Part shown: piece by piece, positions 1-8,511 of the stretch
How positions within the stretch are numbered: the first letter of the stretch is position 1
Layout of the letters: each line of letters starts with the position of its first letter
NCBI RefSeq assembly: GCF_032583975.1
Contig: NZ_JAWHTF010000001.1
Source of the DNA: Gilvirhabdus luticola
Lineage (GTDB): Bacteria > Bacteroidota > Bacteroidia > Flavobacteriales > Flavobacteriaceae
DNA length: 64,000 nucleotides
Reading direction: 5' to 3' (one strand)
The notes under the pieces: generated by a model
Seen by the model: only the letters and a program-made list of their open reading frames with translations
What the model was told of the DNA's origin: nothing
Databases searched by the model: none
Made by a program: the position numbers and the translations under genes

Positions 1-609
1 AGAAAAACCTTCCATTCCACGTTCTACTATTAATCCATGAATACGACCTTCTTCATTTTTTGCCCAAACAATTGCAACTTGAGCAAAAGGCGCATTGCTT
101 ATCCACATTTTGGCACCGTTTAAAAGATAATGATCACCTTTATCTTTAAAGTTGGTTACCATACCAGCAGGATTACTTCCATGATCTGGTTCCGTTAATC
201 CGAAACAACCCATCCATTCACCAGAAGCTAATTTAGGCAAGTATTTTTGACGTTGTTCTTCAGTACCGTATTTCCAGATAGGATACATCACTAAAGATGA
301 TTGAACAGATGCAGTTGAACGAACACCAGAATCACCCCGTTCTATTTCTTGCATGATCAGCCCATAAGAAATCTGATCTAAACCTGCGCCACCATATTCG
401 ATAGGAATATATGGGCCAAAAGCCCCAATTTCTGCCAAGCCATTTATAATTTGTGTAGGAAATTCTGCTTTTTGCGCATATTCTTCAATGATAGGAGATA
501 CACTTCGTTTTACCCATTCTCTGGAGGCATCTCGCACTAATTTGTGCTCATCTGATAGAAGTTCATCAAGATTGTAATAGTCAGGAGCTTCAAATAAATC
601 TGGTCTCAT
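1..609 (-). CDS. Acyl-CoA dehydrogenase (glutaryl-CoA dehydrogenase type), 3' part cut off by window edge
   Basis: This is the N-terminal half (about 203 residues) of a flavin-dependent acyl-CoA dehydrogenase on the minus strand; the rest lies outside the window. The protein starts MRPDLFEAPDYYNLDELLSD and contains the family blocks GAFGPYIPIEYGGAGLDQISYGLIMQE (helical N-terminal domain) and FGLTEPDHGSNPAG, the FAD/substrate-binding loop at the start of the beta domain. The EPDHGSNP loop and the 'RGDSGVRS' segment are typical of the glutaryl-CoA dehydrogenase branch. By family knowledge this branch oxidises glutaryl-CoA to crotonyl-CoA in lysine/tryptophan catabolism, passing electrons to electron-transfer flavoprotein. 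The catalytic glutamate lies beyond the window, so the exact substrate class cannot be fixed here. It is divergent from the permease gene at 756. Confidence 0.85.
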   Translation of the reverse strand, partial: MRPDLFEAPDYYNLDELLSDEHKLVRDASREWVKRSVSPIIEEYAQKAEFPTQIINGLAEIGAFGPYIPIEYGGAGLDQISYGLIMQEIERGDSGVRSTASVQSSLVMYPIWKYGTEEQRQKYLPKLASGEWMGCFGLTEPDHGSNPAGMVTNFKDKGDHYLLNGAKMWISNAPFAQVAIVWAKNEEGRIHGLIVERGMEGFS

Positions 610-755
610 TTAAGGTTGAATTTAATGTTTTCAAAGTTAACTATATCTAGTGAAAACGATTTAAATTCTATAGAAATATTTTGTACGATAAAGAATTTTC
701 TTTCATAAATAATATAATTGTACATTTAGTTCATTCTTAACTAACCATTAACAGC

Positions 756-2060
756 ATGTCAAAACCTCAAAAAATCGGATTAATAACCACCACGTCATTA
801 GTTGTAGGGAATATGATTGGCGCGGGAATATTTTTATTGCCAGCAACATTGGCTAAATATGGAAGTATAAGTTTACTAGGTTGGTTGTTTACAGCTGTTG
901 GGGCAATGATTTTGGCTAAAATATTTAGCAACATGAGTAGAATTCTCCCGGGAATAAGTGGTGGACCTTATGCCTATTCTAAAGCTGGTTTTGGGGATTT
1001 TATAGGATTTTTGGTGGCTTGGGGCTATTGGATATCAATTTGGGTAAGTAATGCAGCTTTGATTACTGCAATTATAAGCGCATTAAGTGTATTTTTTCCA
1101 GAGTTAAAAACCAATTCCATTTTGGCAATTTCTATTGGATTGGGAATAATTTGGTTGTTAACCTGGATTAATAGTAGAGGTGTTAGTGCTTCGGGAAAAT
1201 TTCAGGTGATTACTACAATTTTAAAACTTTCCCCTTTAGTATTTGTTATTTTATTTGGGGTATTTTATTTTAATAGCAACAACTTCCCATCATTTAATTT
1301 AACTGGAAATTCTGATTTGGCTGCATTAGCTGGAGCTGCAACGTTTACACTTTATGCTTTTTTAGGCATTGAATCTGCTTCAATTCCAGCTGGAAGTGTC
1401 AAGAATCCGGAGAAAACAATTCCAAGAGCAACTATGTTAGGAACCATCATTTCTACACTTGTTTATATTTTAGGAACGGTTGTGTTATTTGGGATGTTAC
1501 CAATTGATACTTTACAAACTTCACCAGCACCTTTTGCAGATGCTGGGAAAATTATTGGAGGTGAATATGCAGGATATTTTGTTGCGGCAGGCGCTGCTAT
1601 CTCTGCTTTAGGATGTTTAAACGGATGGATTTTAATGTCTGGGCAATTACCAATGGCCACAGCGAATGATAATATGTTCCCAAGAGTTTTTAAGAAAGAA
1701 AATAAAAATAGTGCACCATATTTAGGGTTAATTATTGGAAGTATCTTAACTTCTGTGGTAATGTTGATGAATTACACCAAAGGGTTGGTAGATCAATTTT
1801 CATTTATTGCTAATTTGGTTGTTTTCACAGCCCTTATCCCTTATTTATTTACGGCTGCTGCCTATATTATAGTTTTAATAGAAAAGAAACTTCATTTGAA
1901 TAATGCTTTTAAAACATTCACTTTAGGAACTCTTGGAGCTACATACTCCATCTGGGCTATTTTTGGTGCAGGACCCAATACTGTTTTTTATGGATTTTTG
2001 TTATTGCTGGCAGGGATTCCGTTCTATGTATTGATGCAATGGAATAAACGCGAAAAGTAA
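756..2060 (+). CDS. APC-superfamily amino acid permease/antiporter
   Basis: A 434-residue membrane protein of the amino acid-polyamine-organocation superfamily. It has about twelve hydrophobic segments and begins with the APC signature GNMIGAGIFLLPATLAKYG in TM1 (residues about 18-35), where the unwound GxG helix binds substrate carboxylate. SGGPYAYSKAGFG in TM3 and the FLGIESASIPAG block in TM6 are also APC hallmarks. The overall pattern is closest to the arginine/agmatine and cadaverine/lysine antiporters (AdiC/CadB-like). The stop codon TAA at 2058-2060 is directly followed by the ATG of an amidinotransferase-fold enzyme, so the two are co-transcribed. I infer that the substrate is arginine, a methylated arginine or citrulline/ornithine; this is from context only. 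Confidence 0.85.
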   Translation: MSKPQKIGLITTTSLVVGNMIGAGIFLLPATLAKYGSISLLGWLFTAVGAMILAKIFSNMSRILPGISGGPYAYSKAGFGDFIGFLVAWGYWISIWVSNAALITAIISALSVFFPELKTNSILAISIGLGIIWLLTWINSRGVSASGKFQVITTILKLSPLVFVILFGVFYFNSNNFPSFNLTGNSDLAALAGAATFTLYAFLGIESASIPAGSVKNPEKTIPRATMLGTIISTLVYILGTVVLFGMLPIDTLQTSPAPFADAGKIIGGEYAGYFVAAGAAISALGCLNGWILMSGQLPMATANDNMFPRVFKKENKNSAPYLGLIIGSILTSVVMLMNYTKGLVDQFSFIANLVVFTALIPYLFTAAAYIIVLIEKKLHLNNAFKTFTLGTLGATYSIWAIFGAGPNTVFYGFLLLLAGIPFYVLMQWNKREK

Positions 2061-2939
2061 ATGAAAACAACAAGTCATTCAGAATATTTAAAACTTAAAT
2101 CGGTTTATATCAAATCAGCTGAAAATGCATTCGTTTCTCAAAATGAATTAAATAAACAATGGAAAGAATTGAATTATTTAGCACAGCCTGATTTTGAAGT
2201 GGCCATCAAAGAATATAGAGCATTTGAAAAATTATTGAAAGCTTCAAAAATTGATTTAAAATATTTCCCAGAAGACAATTCTGTAAAAATAGATTCAATC
2301 TATTGCAGAGATGCCTCTATAGCAACAGATTTTGGAATGATACTTTGTAATATGGGTAAAGCGGGTAGAATCAACGAACCAAAATCCCATAGAGAAGAAT
2401 ATTTAAAATGTAATATTTCTATTCTGGGAGAAATTCGGTTCCCAGGAACTCTAGAAGGAGGTGATGTTGCTTGGTTGGATGAAAAAACGTTGGCTGTTGG
2501 TCATACGTACCGCACTAATGAAGATGGAATAAACCAACTAAAACAGTTACTTGAAGCAAATGGCATTGAATTAATTGTTGTGGATTTACCGCATTACAAA
2601 GGCAAAGAAGATGTGTTTCATTTGATGTCTATTTTAAGCCCAGTCGATAAGGATTTGGCTGTAGTTTATTCACCGTTAATACCAATAAAATTCAGAAATC
2701 AATTGCTTGAAAGAGGTTTTCAACTAATAGAAGTTCCAGACAACGAGTTTGAAAGCATGGGCTGCAATGTTCTAGCCATTGCGCCTAGACAATGCATCAT
2801 GGTTGATGGCAATCCAAAGACTTTAAGTCGTTTAAAGAAAGCTGGTTGTAAGGTTGAAATATATAAAGGTGAAGAAATTAGTGTAAAAGGTGGTGGTGGA
2901 CCAACCTGTTTAACACGACCTCTTTTGAGAAGCTATTAA
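2061..2939 (+). CDS. Amidinotransferase/arginine deiminase-fold hydrolase (dimethylargininase-like)
   Basis: A 292-residue enzyme of the pentein (guanidine-modifying) superfamily. The expected catalytic elements are present in order: the CRDASIATDFG block near residue 82 (substrate-binding Asp), LEGGDVAWLD near 130 (Glu-Gly-Gly-Asp), DVFHLMSIL near 187 (catalytic His) and GGGGPTCLTRP with nucleophile Cys283 close to the C-terminus. The length and the C-terminal Cys fit dimethylarginine dimethylaminohydrolase or short arginine deiminase-like proteins rather than the 400-residue ADI of the arginine dihydrolase pathway. It directly follows the permease (zero spacing), which suggests an import-and-hydrolyse unit yielding citrulline and an amine or ammonia. 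It is convergent with the next gene, and the two stop codons abut at 2939/2940. Substrate is inferred. Confidence 0.78.
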   Translation: MKTTSHSEYLKLKSVYIKSAENAFVSQNELNKQWKELNYLAQPDFEVAIKEYRAFEKLLKASKIDLKYFPEDNSVKIDSIYCRDASIATDFGMILCNMGKAGRINEPKSHREEYLKCNISILGEIRFPGTLEGGDVAWLDEKTLAVGHTYRTNEDGINQLKQLLEANGIELIVVDLPHYKGKEDVFHLMSILSPVDKDLAVVYSPLIPIKFRNQLLERGFQLIEVPDNEFESMGCNVLAIAPRQCIMVDGNPKTLSRLKKAGCKVEIYKGEEISVKGGGGPTCLTRPLLRSY

Positions 2940-3656
2940 CTACATTTTTAAATAAAAATCTTTAGTGAGATTTATGTAATCTTCAGTGTATTGATGTCTT
3001 GAGGTTTCGATGATGAGTTCTGTAGTTTCTACGTCACTTTCATGGAAAGAAAATTCAATCAAACTTCGCTTTATTTCTGAATTTATATTTCCTTTTACGT
3101 ACAAGATTCTATTTGGATATAATTTAAAATTCGAGGCTAAATGAATAAACTGTGCTTCTTCTTTATGAGGAATGACAACAGAAAAAATTCCATTAGTAGA
3201 AAGTAATTTTGAGGTACATTTGAGTAAATGCTCAAAAGGCATAGCATCCTGAAATCTTGCTAAATCACGTTGAGAGTTTTTGGTTTTATAATCTTCTGAA
3301 TAAAATGGTGGATTTGAAAGAATCAAATCGTATCTATTATCAATTTCATCTGTAAATTCTAAAAGTGAGGCATGGTAGCAAAATAATTTGTCATTCCATT
3401 TAGAATTTTCAAAATTCTCGACGCATTGTTCATAGGCACTATTGTCAATTTCAATGGCATCAATCACTTCAGCATCGCTTCGTTGCGCCAGCATCAGAGA
3501 AAGGATACCAGTTCCTGCTCCAATGTCTAGAATTGAATTCAAATAGTTTTCAACAGCCGTCCAAGCCCCAAGTAAAACGGAATCAGTACCAATTTTCATG
3601 GCACATTTGGTTTGATTTATGGAAAACTTTTTAAAAACAAAAGGATCATTTGACAT
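2940..3656 (-). CDS. trmN6: tRNA1(Val) (adenine(37)-N6)-methyltransferase
   Basis: A 238-residue class I SAM-dependent methyltransferase. Motif I is ILDIGAGTGILSLMLAQR and the catalytic N6-adenine motif IV is the NPPF of LILSNPPFYSED, diagnostic of adenine-N6 enzymes. The N-terminal FVFKKFSINQTKCAMKIGTDSVLLGAW matches the YfiC/TrmN6 family, which methylates A37 of tRNA1(Val). I start it at the ATG at 3656 (MSNDPFVFKKF), since the family begins a few residues before FxFKxF; an in-frame ATG at 3674 would add MQIKKS. It stands alone, divergent from the small gene at 3717. Confidence 0.85.
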   Translation of the reverse strand: MSNDPFVFKKFSINQTKCAMKIGTDSVLLGAWTAVENYLNSILDIGAGTGILSLMLAQRSDAEVIDAIEIDNSAYEQCVENFENSKWNDKLFCYHASLLEFTDEIDNRYDLILSNPPFYSEDYKTKNSQRDLARFQDAMPFEHLLKCTSKLLSTNGIFSVVIPHKEEAQFIHLASNFKLYPNRILYVKGNINSEIKRSLIEFSFHESDVETTELIIETSRHQYTEDYINLTKDFYLKM

Positions 3657-3716
3657 ACTTTTTTTAATTTGCAAAAAGTTTTTTAAAATAGCATTTTAAT
3701 TCTAACTATTAACTCT

Positions 3717-4166
3717 ATGAGATATTCTGATAAATTTTCCAACAAATTAAATGATTTATTAAACATGAATTATAAGGTTGAGAAAATTTATCTTGAGGCA
3801 TTTAAAAACGCCACTGATGATACGTTGAAAGCATTTTTTAAAGAAAGACAAATTAAAAGGAGTGAATTTAGTATGGAATTAAGAAAAGAAATTGATAGTC
3901 ATAATATTGCTCCTAGATCTGTTAATGTGTTAAGTAAATATTATCATAAAAACCAGATGAATGACAGTAATAATGATTCGTTAAACGATAATGAAAACAT
4001 TTTATTCGAAATATTTAACTTATTACAAACAAGTATAGATAGCTATAATGAATTATTAAGGGAAATTAATTTGCCACTTTCGTTATGCAAAATCCTAATA
4101 AGGCAAAGAGATAATATTCAAGATACTATGAGAGTTTTTCAGAGAGAAGATGTATTCTTGTCTTAA
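3717..4166 (+). CDS. DUF2383/PA2169-type four-helix-bundle protein
   Basis: A 149-residue soluble, all-helical protein with no signal peptide. It has two long helical hairpins: residues about 5-58 (NKLNDLLNMNYKVEKIYLEAF... then FFKERQIKRSEFSMELRKEI) and about 88-140 (FEIFNLLQTSIDSYNELLREI then ILIRQRDNIQDTMRVF). The pattern of an initial 'LNxLLxxNxxxExxYxxA' helix is that of the PA2169 family (DUF2383), a ferritin-like fold without a firmly known role, often stress-induced. A metal-binding ExxH motif is not evident. It ends 3 nt before the convergent rimM stop. Confidence 0.65.
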   Translation: MRYSDKFSNKLNDLLNMNYKVEKIYLEAFKNATDDTLKAFFKERQIKRSEFSMELRKEIDSHNIAPRSVNVLSKYYHKNQMNDSNNDSLNDNENILFEIFNLLQTSIDSYNELLREINLPLSLCKILIRQRDNIQDTMRVFQREDVFLS

Positions 4167-4169
4167 ATT

Positions 4170-4694
4170 TTATAGATACAAATCAATTAACCCTTCAGGC
4201 GTTTCTACCAAAATCGTTTTATTTTTTTTATCTACTTTTTTAATGAATTCATCATTCATTGGAATTAATATTTCAACACCATCTCTATCAATTTCAAAAA
4301 GTGCTTGTGCAGTAGAATCATTAATGGATTTAATTACCCCTACTTTACCAAAATAGATATCTTTAATTTCAAAACCTATAACTTCATGAAAATAAAATTT
4401 ATCATCTTCTAATTTGGGCAATAAATCAAGAGGTAGATAGAGATCACATTTTAATAATGCTTCAGCGTCTGCTTCGGTATCAACATCTTCAAACTTTACA
4501 CGTAACAATTCAGATTTATGTAATTGAGAAGATTCGATAAAAAAGGGCACTAAATTATTTCGTAAATCAATGAAAATAGCTTCCAGATTTTCATAAATCT
4601 CTGGTTCATCTGTATCTAACTTAATAAGTAACTCTCCTTTAAAACTATATTTCTTTACAATTTTACCGAGATAAAAACAATCTTGTTTTTGCAT
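4170..4694 (-). CDS. rimM: Ribosome maturation factor RimM
   Basis: A 174-residue RimM. The N-terminal beta-barrel starts CFYLGKIVKKYSFKGELLIKLDTDEPE (residues about 5-32), the classic 'G-I-x-x-x-x-G-x-x-G' region that binds S19 and the 30S head. The C-terminal PRC-barrel contains FYFHEVIGFEIKD and the terminal IPMNDEFIKKVDKKNKTILVETPEGLIDLYL, which closely matches the family end (PEGLLDL). It assists 16S rRNA maturation in 30S assembly. It lies just downstream of rpsP on the same strand, as in many bacteria, but with an intrinsic terminator hairpin between them. Confidence 0.95.
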   Translation of the reverse strand: MQKQDCFYLGKIVKKYSFKGELLIKLDTDEPEIYENLEAIFIDLRNNLVPFFIESSQLHKSELLRVKFEDVDTEADAEALLKCDLYLPLDLLPKLEDDKFYFHEVIGFEIKDIYFGKVGVIKSINDSTAQALFEIDRDGVEILIPMNDEFIKKVDKKNKTILVETPEGLIDLYL

Positions 4695-4705
4695 AATGAA
4701 TTAGA

Positions 4706-4735
4706 ATAAAAAACCCAGAACAAAGTCTGGGTTTA
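4706..4735 (-). terminator. Intrinsic terminator/attenuator between rpsP and rimM
   Basis: Read on the minus strand, arms ACCCAGA and TCTGGGT enclose a short loop and are followed by a run of six T. It lies after the rpsP stop and 12 nt before the rimM start. It should reduce read-through from rpsP to rimM, making ribosomal protein output higher than that of the assembly factor. Confidence 0.75.
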
Positions 4736-4755
4736 AAAGTATAAAAATAAATTTT

Positions 4756-5265
4756 TTATTCTTCTTCGTTTGAAGCTTCTGCTTTTGCAACTGTAGGTTC
4801 TTCAGTTGGTTCTTCAACAACTTCTTCAACAGCAATTCTGGCTTCATTTACCGCTTTTTCTGCAGCTAAAGCTTTGGCTTTTGCATCAGCATCAGCTTTC
4901 GCTAAACCATCTTTTTTGGCGTCAATTTTAGCAGCTTTGTCATCCAACCAAGCTTGAAATTTCTTTTCAGCTTCTTCTTCAGTAAAAGCTCCTTTTTTAA
5001 CACCTATAGCCAAATGGTTTTTTAACATTGCTCCTTTATAAGATAATATTGCTCTTGCAGTATCTGTTGGTTGAGCACCATTTTGTAACCATTTTACAGC
5101 ACCATCAACATCTAATTCTATGGTAGCAGGATTAGTGTTTGGATTATAAGCACCTAATTTATCTAGGTATCTACCATCTCTTTTTGATCGTGCATCGGCT
5201 GCAACAATCCAGTAATAAGGTTTTCCTTTTTTACCGTGTCTTTGTAATCTAATTTTTACTGGCAT
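4756..5265 (-). CDS. rpsP: 30S ribosomal protein S16
   Basis: S16, starting MPVKIRLQRHGKKGKPYYWIV, the canonical N-terminus; the ATG is at 5263-5265. An in-frame extension to 5367 exists, but its 34 extra residues have no ribosomal-protein character and it is rejected. The conserved core ADARSKRDGRYLDKLGAYNPNT...GAQPTDTARAIL spans residues 20-75. Beyond the usual ~80 residues there is a long Ala/Glu/Lys-rich tail (residues about 105-169) ending EEPTVAKAEASNEEE. Such acidic/alanine-rich extensions are typical of Bacteroidota S16. It is the first gene before rimM. Confidence 0.95.
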   Translation of the reverse strand: MPVKIRLQRHGKKGKPYYWIVAADARSKRDGRYLDKLGAYNPNTNPATIELDVDGAVKWLQNGAQPTDTARAILSYKGAMLKNHLAIGVKKGAFTEEEAEKKFQAWLDDKAAKIDAKKDGLAKADADAKAKALAAEKAVNEARIAVEEVVEEPTEEPTVAKAEASNEEE

Positions 5266-5441
5266 ATAAATTAATTTGTGAGGTTCTCGACCTCTGTTAT
5301 TAATGAGGCTGCAAAGATAATACAAATATTTAAAATTCAACTTTTTATTTAAAAAAGATACTTTCATCGATTTTATTATACTTTTTCAAACCTTTTTAAG
5401 TTATTTGTAATTCATACTTTATAGATTGATGAAAAAATGAT

Positions 5442-5948
5442 ATGAAAAGAAATATATTGTTAATGGCTTTATGCCTTGTAACTTTTTTTAATTGTTCTGA
5501 CGAAATTGAATTTAATACGCCAGCTATTCAAGGGCATAAAAATGGAGAATTATGGAAGGCCCAATTTTATGCTGCAGATATTGATTTTGGTGGCTTTGTA
5601 ATAGAAGGAGGAAATCTGGGTGAAAGAGTCCAACTTATTACAACTAACGATGTTAGAGGAACTTTTGATTTAGGATTGGAAAGTGGTAATGCAGCGTTTT
5701 ATGTAGCTGCCGATGGCACTGTTTATTCTACTAAAAATACACCGGATACTAACATATTTTTATACCCGCCGAGTGGACAAATAATTGTTGAGGATATAGA
5801 TAATGACGACCCAAAAGGCATATATGGTACATTTTGGTTTAATGCTTTTACTGCAGATGGTTCAAAAGTAATTAACTTTAACAGAGGTGTGTTTTATAAT
5901 GTTCCACTTGTTGGAGGTTTGGTTCAAATTGAACCAGTTAACAATTAA
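5442..5948 (+). CDS. Lipoprotein of the DUF6252 type
   Basis: A 168-residue exported lipoprotein. The signal peptide is MKRNILLMALCLVTFFNC with the lipobox cysteine at residue 18, followed by SDE (a Bacteroidota +2 serine). The mature part begins 'NTPAIQGHKNGELWKAQFYAAD', resembling the DUF6252 pattern, in which a small beta-sandwich opens with 'A.kdG..W.a'. No catalytic motifs are visible. The function is unknown; it probably sits on the periplasmic or outer face of the outer membrane. It is a single-gene unit followed by a strong terminator. Confidence 0.7.
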   Translation: MKRNILLMALCLVTFFNCSDEIEFNTPAIQGHKNGELWKAQFYAADIDFGGFVIEGGNLGERVQLITTNDVRGTFDLGLESGNAAFYVAADGTVYSTKNTPDTNIFLYPPSGQIIVEDIDNDDPKGIYGTFWFNAFTADGSKVINFNRGVFYNVPLVGGLVQIEPVNN

Positions 5949-5970
5949 GTCATAACATATCTATATATAT

Positions 5971-6006
5971 AAAAGAGCATCGTATTAACGATGCTCTTTT
6001 TTTACA
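5971..6006 (+). terminator. Strong intrinsic terminator
   Basis: Perfect 13-bp arms AAAAGAGCATCGT (5971-5983) and ACGATGCTCTTTT (5988-6000) with loop ATTA, followed by more T. It is 22 nt after the lipoprotein stop and separates it from the convergent hemA. Confidence 0.9.
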
Positions 6007-6139
6007 AAAACCCTACTTTAAATAACCAGTGATAAATTTTTTCATGAAGTGAATGTACCTTAAAATGATAATTTTTTTTTAATAACAAGGCCTTCTTATC
6101 TATATTTAAATCAATTAAACTTTAAATCAAAGGTGAAAG

Positions 6140-7369
6140 TTAAACTTGGCTCAACAAACTTACTTGTTGGGCAATGATTGCATCAATTTTACTGAATGGA
6201 ACTTTTGAATAAGGTTGCGACATCCACTTTCGCATCACTTTATTAGTCACTTCTTCAATTTTTCGTTCATTCAATTCTTCGTTTTGATTTTTAAAAAGGT
6301 CTTTTACTTTTTGATTGATAATTGATTTAGATTTTACTAAATGGTCTCTTAATACCGCGTCTTCAAGCCATTTTTTAAATTGAGCGAATTCTTCAGAAAT
6401 GATAATATTTACTTCGTCTATTGCAGCAAGTCGTTTTTCTTTGGTTTCTTCTAAATCGACAGAAATTAAATCTAAATCATAAAAAACAATATTGTCTCTA
6501 TTGATAGATGATTTGTCTATATTGCTAGGAACTGCTAAATCAATGAGCAATAATTTTTTAGTTGTTTGAGGAATCTTTTTAATAAGATGATGGCAGTTGC
6601 TTGCAGCACTAATTATAACATCAAAATTATCAAATTCATTATTAAGAACTTTGTTCCAGTTATAAGTTTTACATTTAAAAATGTTAGCTAGAGTTTGTGC
6701 TTTTTCACTAGTACGATTACTGATGAAGATATTCTTAAAATTGAATTTTGAATTGTATTTAAATAATTGTTTTACAATATCACCAGCACCGATGAACAAG
6801 ATACTTTTGTTTTTTAGAGCTGCTTTACCATAACTATTTCGAATGGCTTTTAAAGATTTATATGCTACAGATGTTGTGCCATCCCTAAAATGAGTTTCAT
6901 TGCTTATGCGTTTATGACTTATAAAAACTGCTTGTAAAGCACGCTCTAATAGTGAGCCTTGGAGTTTATGAGCTATGGAAAATTGATAAGCTTTTTTTAT
7001 TTGATGGATAATTTCTGCGTCACCAATAATCATAGATTCTAAACCGGTAGCAACATCTAGTAAATGTCGTGCTGATTCTTCTGTGTTATTACTATATGTA
7101 AAATACTTTACAAATAAATTTGAATAATCTTTTGTTTTATGAATAATAATGAAATCACGAATTTTTGCAGCAGATGTTGAGGTGGATTCAAAATAAATTT
7201 CGCTTCTGTTACAAGTGGCTAAAATCAACAGAGCAGAAACATCTGAAAATGTTTTACAAATGATTTCTGATAGAGTTTCTTTTTCCAATTCAGAAATGTG
7301 AAACTCCTCCCTTTGCATAACAGAAGCTGTTCTATGAGAAATTCCAATAAATTTTAATGTTTTGGTCAT
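6140..7369 (-). CDS. hemA: Glutamyl-tRNA reductase
   Basis: A 409-residue HemA, the NADPH-dependent enzyme that reduces glutamyl-tRNA(Glu) to glutamate-1-semialdehyde, the first committed step of C5-pathway tetrapyrrole synthesis. Seen: the N-terminal catalytic domain with GISHRTASVMQREEF and catalytic Cys53 in LATCNRSEIYFES; MIIGDAEIIHQIKKAY; the NADPH site LFIGAGDIVKQLF; the SNRTSEKAQTLA and IDLAVPSNID blocks; and the helical dimerisation domain with RRKWMSQP-type ending (RKWMSQPYSKVPF). The promoter region carries a palindrome shared with the neighbouring respiratory operon (7432-7445) and a consensus -7 box, which suggests control by a Crp/Fnr-family regulator together with the cytochromes. 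Confidence 0.95.
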   Translation of the reverse strand: MTKTLKFIGISHRTASVMQREEFHISELEKETLSEIICKTFSDVSALLILATCNRSEIYFESTSTSAAKIRDFIIIHKTKDYSNLFVKYFTYSNNTEESARHLLDVATGLESMIIGDAEIIHQIKKAYQFSIAHKLQGSLLERALQAVFISHKRISNETHFRDGTTSVAYKSLKAIRNSYGKAALKNKSILFIGAGDIVKQLFKYNSKFNFKNIFISNRTSEKAQTLANIFKCKTYNWNKVLNNEFDNFDVIISAASNCHHLIKKIPQTTKKLLLIDLAVPSNIDKSSINRDNIVFYDLDLISVDLEETKEKRLAAIDEVNIIISEEFAQFKKWLEDAVLRDHLVKSKSIINQKVKDLFKNQNEELNERKIEEVTNKVMRKWMSQPYSKVPFSKIDAIIAQQVSLLSQV

Positions 7370-7401
7370 AGACAGTATTTAGAATATTCTTGTACTCAAT
7401 T

Positions 7402-7409
7402 CAAAATTA
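7402..7409 (-). promoter_or_regulatory. Bacteroidota -7 box of the hemA promoter
   Basis: On the minus strand TAATTTTG exactly matches TAnnTTTG. It ends 33 nt before the hemA ATG, and its end is 36.5 nt from the centre of the upstream palindrome. Confidence 0.6.
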
Positions 7410-7431
7410 ATACCTAATAATGGTTTAATTA

Positions 7432-7445
7432 ATGACAATTGTCAT
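7432..7445. promoter_or_regulatory. FNR-geometry palindrome upstream of hemA
   Basis: ATGACAATTGTCAT is a perfect 14-bp palindrome (TGAC, N4, GTCA, the half-site spacing of Fnr/Crp-family sites). Almost the same site with the same flanks occurs at 10912-10925 and a relative at 17443-17460. It would place a regulator about 42 nt upstream of the predicted hemA transcription start. Confidence 0.65.
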
Positions 7446-7493
7446 GTTTTTATAATTAAAAAACTAATTATGAAAATTCAGGAATATTACAAA

Positions 7494-7907
7494 TTATTTT
7501 ACTAAAGATTTTATATAGTTAACAACTAACCAACGCTCTTCCTCATCTGTTATTTTTTTTTCAAAGCTTGGCATATCGTCTCTGCCGATGATAGTTTTAT
7601 AGTAAATGCTTCCATCAGTTTCTTTTTTAAAAGAGTCGGTGTCAAAATCTGGAACTTTGGTATCAATACTTTCAGCTTTTGTACCATCACCATGACCTTT
7701 AGAACCATGACAGGATTTACAATGTTTTGTATATAAAATTCTTCCTACTTTCTCGTCATCTGAAGCAGTGGCGTAGGGGTTATCCATATTGACATATTTT
7801 GAAGGAATTTTCCAAGGCTCTTGGATAATTATATTGCCAGAAATCATTGAAATTGAAGCAAAGCTCCCTAAAATAATGGTGCTTATAATAAATATTCGAT
7901 TTTTCAT
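7494..7907 (-). CDS. Monoheme c-type cytochrome (second cassette)
   Basis: A 137-residue exported cytochrome c with an N-terminal hydrophobic signal/anchor (residues about 4-26). Haem c attaches at C63-K-S-C66-H67. DDMPSFEKKITDEEERWLVVNYIKSLVK supplies the probable axial Met and the C-terminal helix of class I cytochromes. It is the last gene of the downstream cassette and the paralogue of 11022-11420, with which it shares the block WKIPSKYVNMDNP / WQVPDKYVNMKNP before the haem domain. It presumably takes electrons from, or delivers them to, the NrfD/FeS module on the periplasmic side. Confidence 0.9.
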   Translation of the reverse strand: MKNRIFIISTIILGSFASISMISGNIIIQEPWKIPSKYVNMDNPYATASDDEKVGRILYTKHCKSCHGSKGHGDGTKAESIDTKVPDFDTDSFKKETDGSIYYKTIIGRDDMPSFEKKITDEEERWLVVNYIKSLVK

Positions 7908-7926
7908 AATAATTGAATTTGTATTT

Positions 7927-8511
7927 CTAATTAGTTAAAGGTTTAATTTTACTTATTCTGTATAATTTAAAAAAAATATAACAAATTATATACCATACTG
8001 CGAATATCATTGAACAAACAATGATAATTAAACTTTTTGGCGCATTAGCAGCAGAAGCCCATAAAGATCGTTTTTCACTTTCTAAATTTTCTAGTTCAGT
8101 AGGTAGTCCCCAATTTTGAGTAATTTCTTTAGATTGATCGCTATATAAATCAGAATCAAGTATCTTTACAACTATTATAACATTACCTTCGGCATCTCCA
8201 GGTAAATCATTTGGAAATACTATTTCTACTATTCCATTTTCATCTGTAATATTAAAAGGATCTCCTATTGGTAATAAGCTAAAGGTTCTTTTTACATAAA
8301 AATATACTTCAAGATCTTCAATAGGTAAACCAGATTGATCTACTGCTTTGGTTGTAATAATTTTCGTATTGTCTTCTTCCGAGAAAGAAACAGATAGAAT
8401 AGCTTCCTCCATAGAATCTTGAGCATAAAGGGTCGAGTTATTAAAACATATTACAATTAAAAGAATTAACACCTTAAACACTTGTATATTTAAATCGTTA
8501 TGAATTCTCAT
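7927..8511 (-). CDS. Signal-anchored Ig-like membrane protein of NrfD cassette (short paralogue)
   Basis: A 194-residue protein with a signal sequence (residues about 8-30, ending near LYAQ), one beta-rich extracytoplasmic domain with the block DENGIVEIVFPNDLPGDAEGNVIIVV, and a C-terminal transmembrane helix (about 160-183) ending in a basic tail. It is clearly paralogous to the C-terminal half of 11425-12297 (DKNGTIIVPV...PGIDGNLIIEVVLLDSDDY there), but lacks one Ig-like domain. It overlaps the NrfD gene by 14 nt, so it is translationally coupled. No known family is recognised; it is probably an accessory or assembly subunit of the complex. Confidence 0.7.
   Translation of the reverse strand: MRIHNDLNIQVFKVLILLIVICFNNSTLYAQDSMEEAILSVSFSEEDNTKIITTKAVDQSGLPIEDLEVYFYVKRTFSLLPIGDPFNITDENGIVEIVFPNDLPGDAEGNVIIVVKILDSDLYSDQSKEITQNWGLPTELENLESEKRSLWASAANAPKSLIIIVCSMIFAVWYIICYIFFKLYRISKIKPLTN

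Noticed and set aside
5266..5367. Upstream extension of rpsP
   Set aside because: The added residues are not ribosomal in character, and S16 proteins begin at MPVKIRL.
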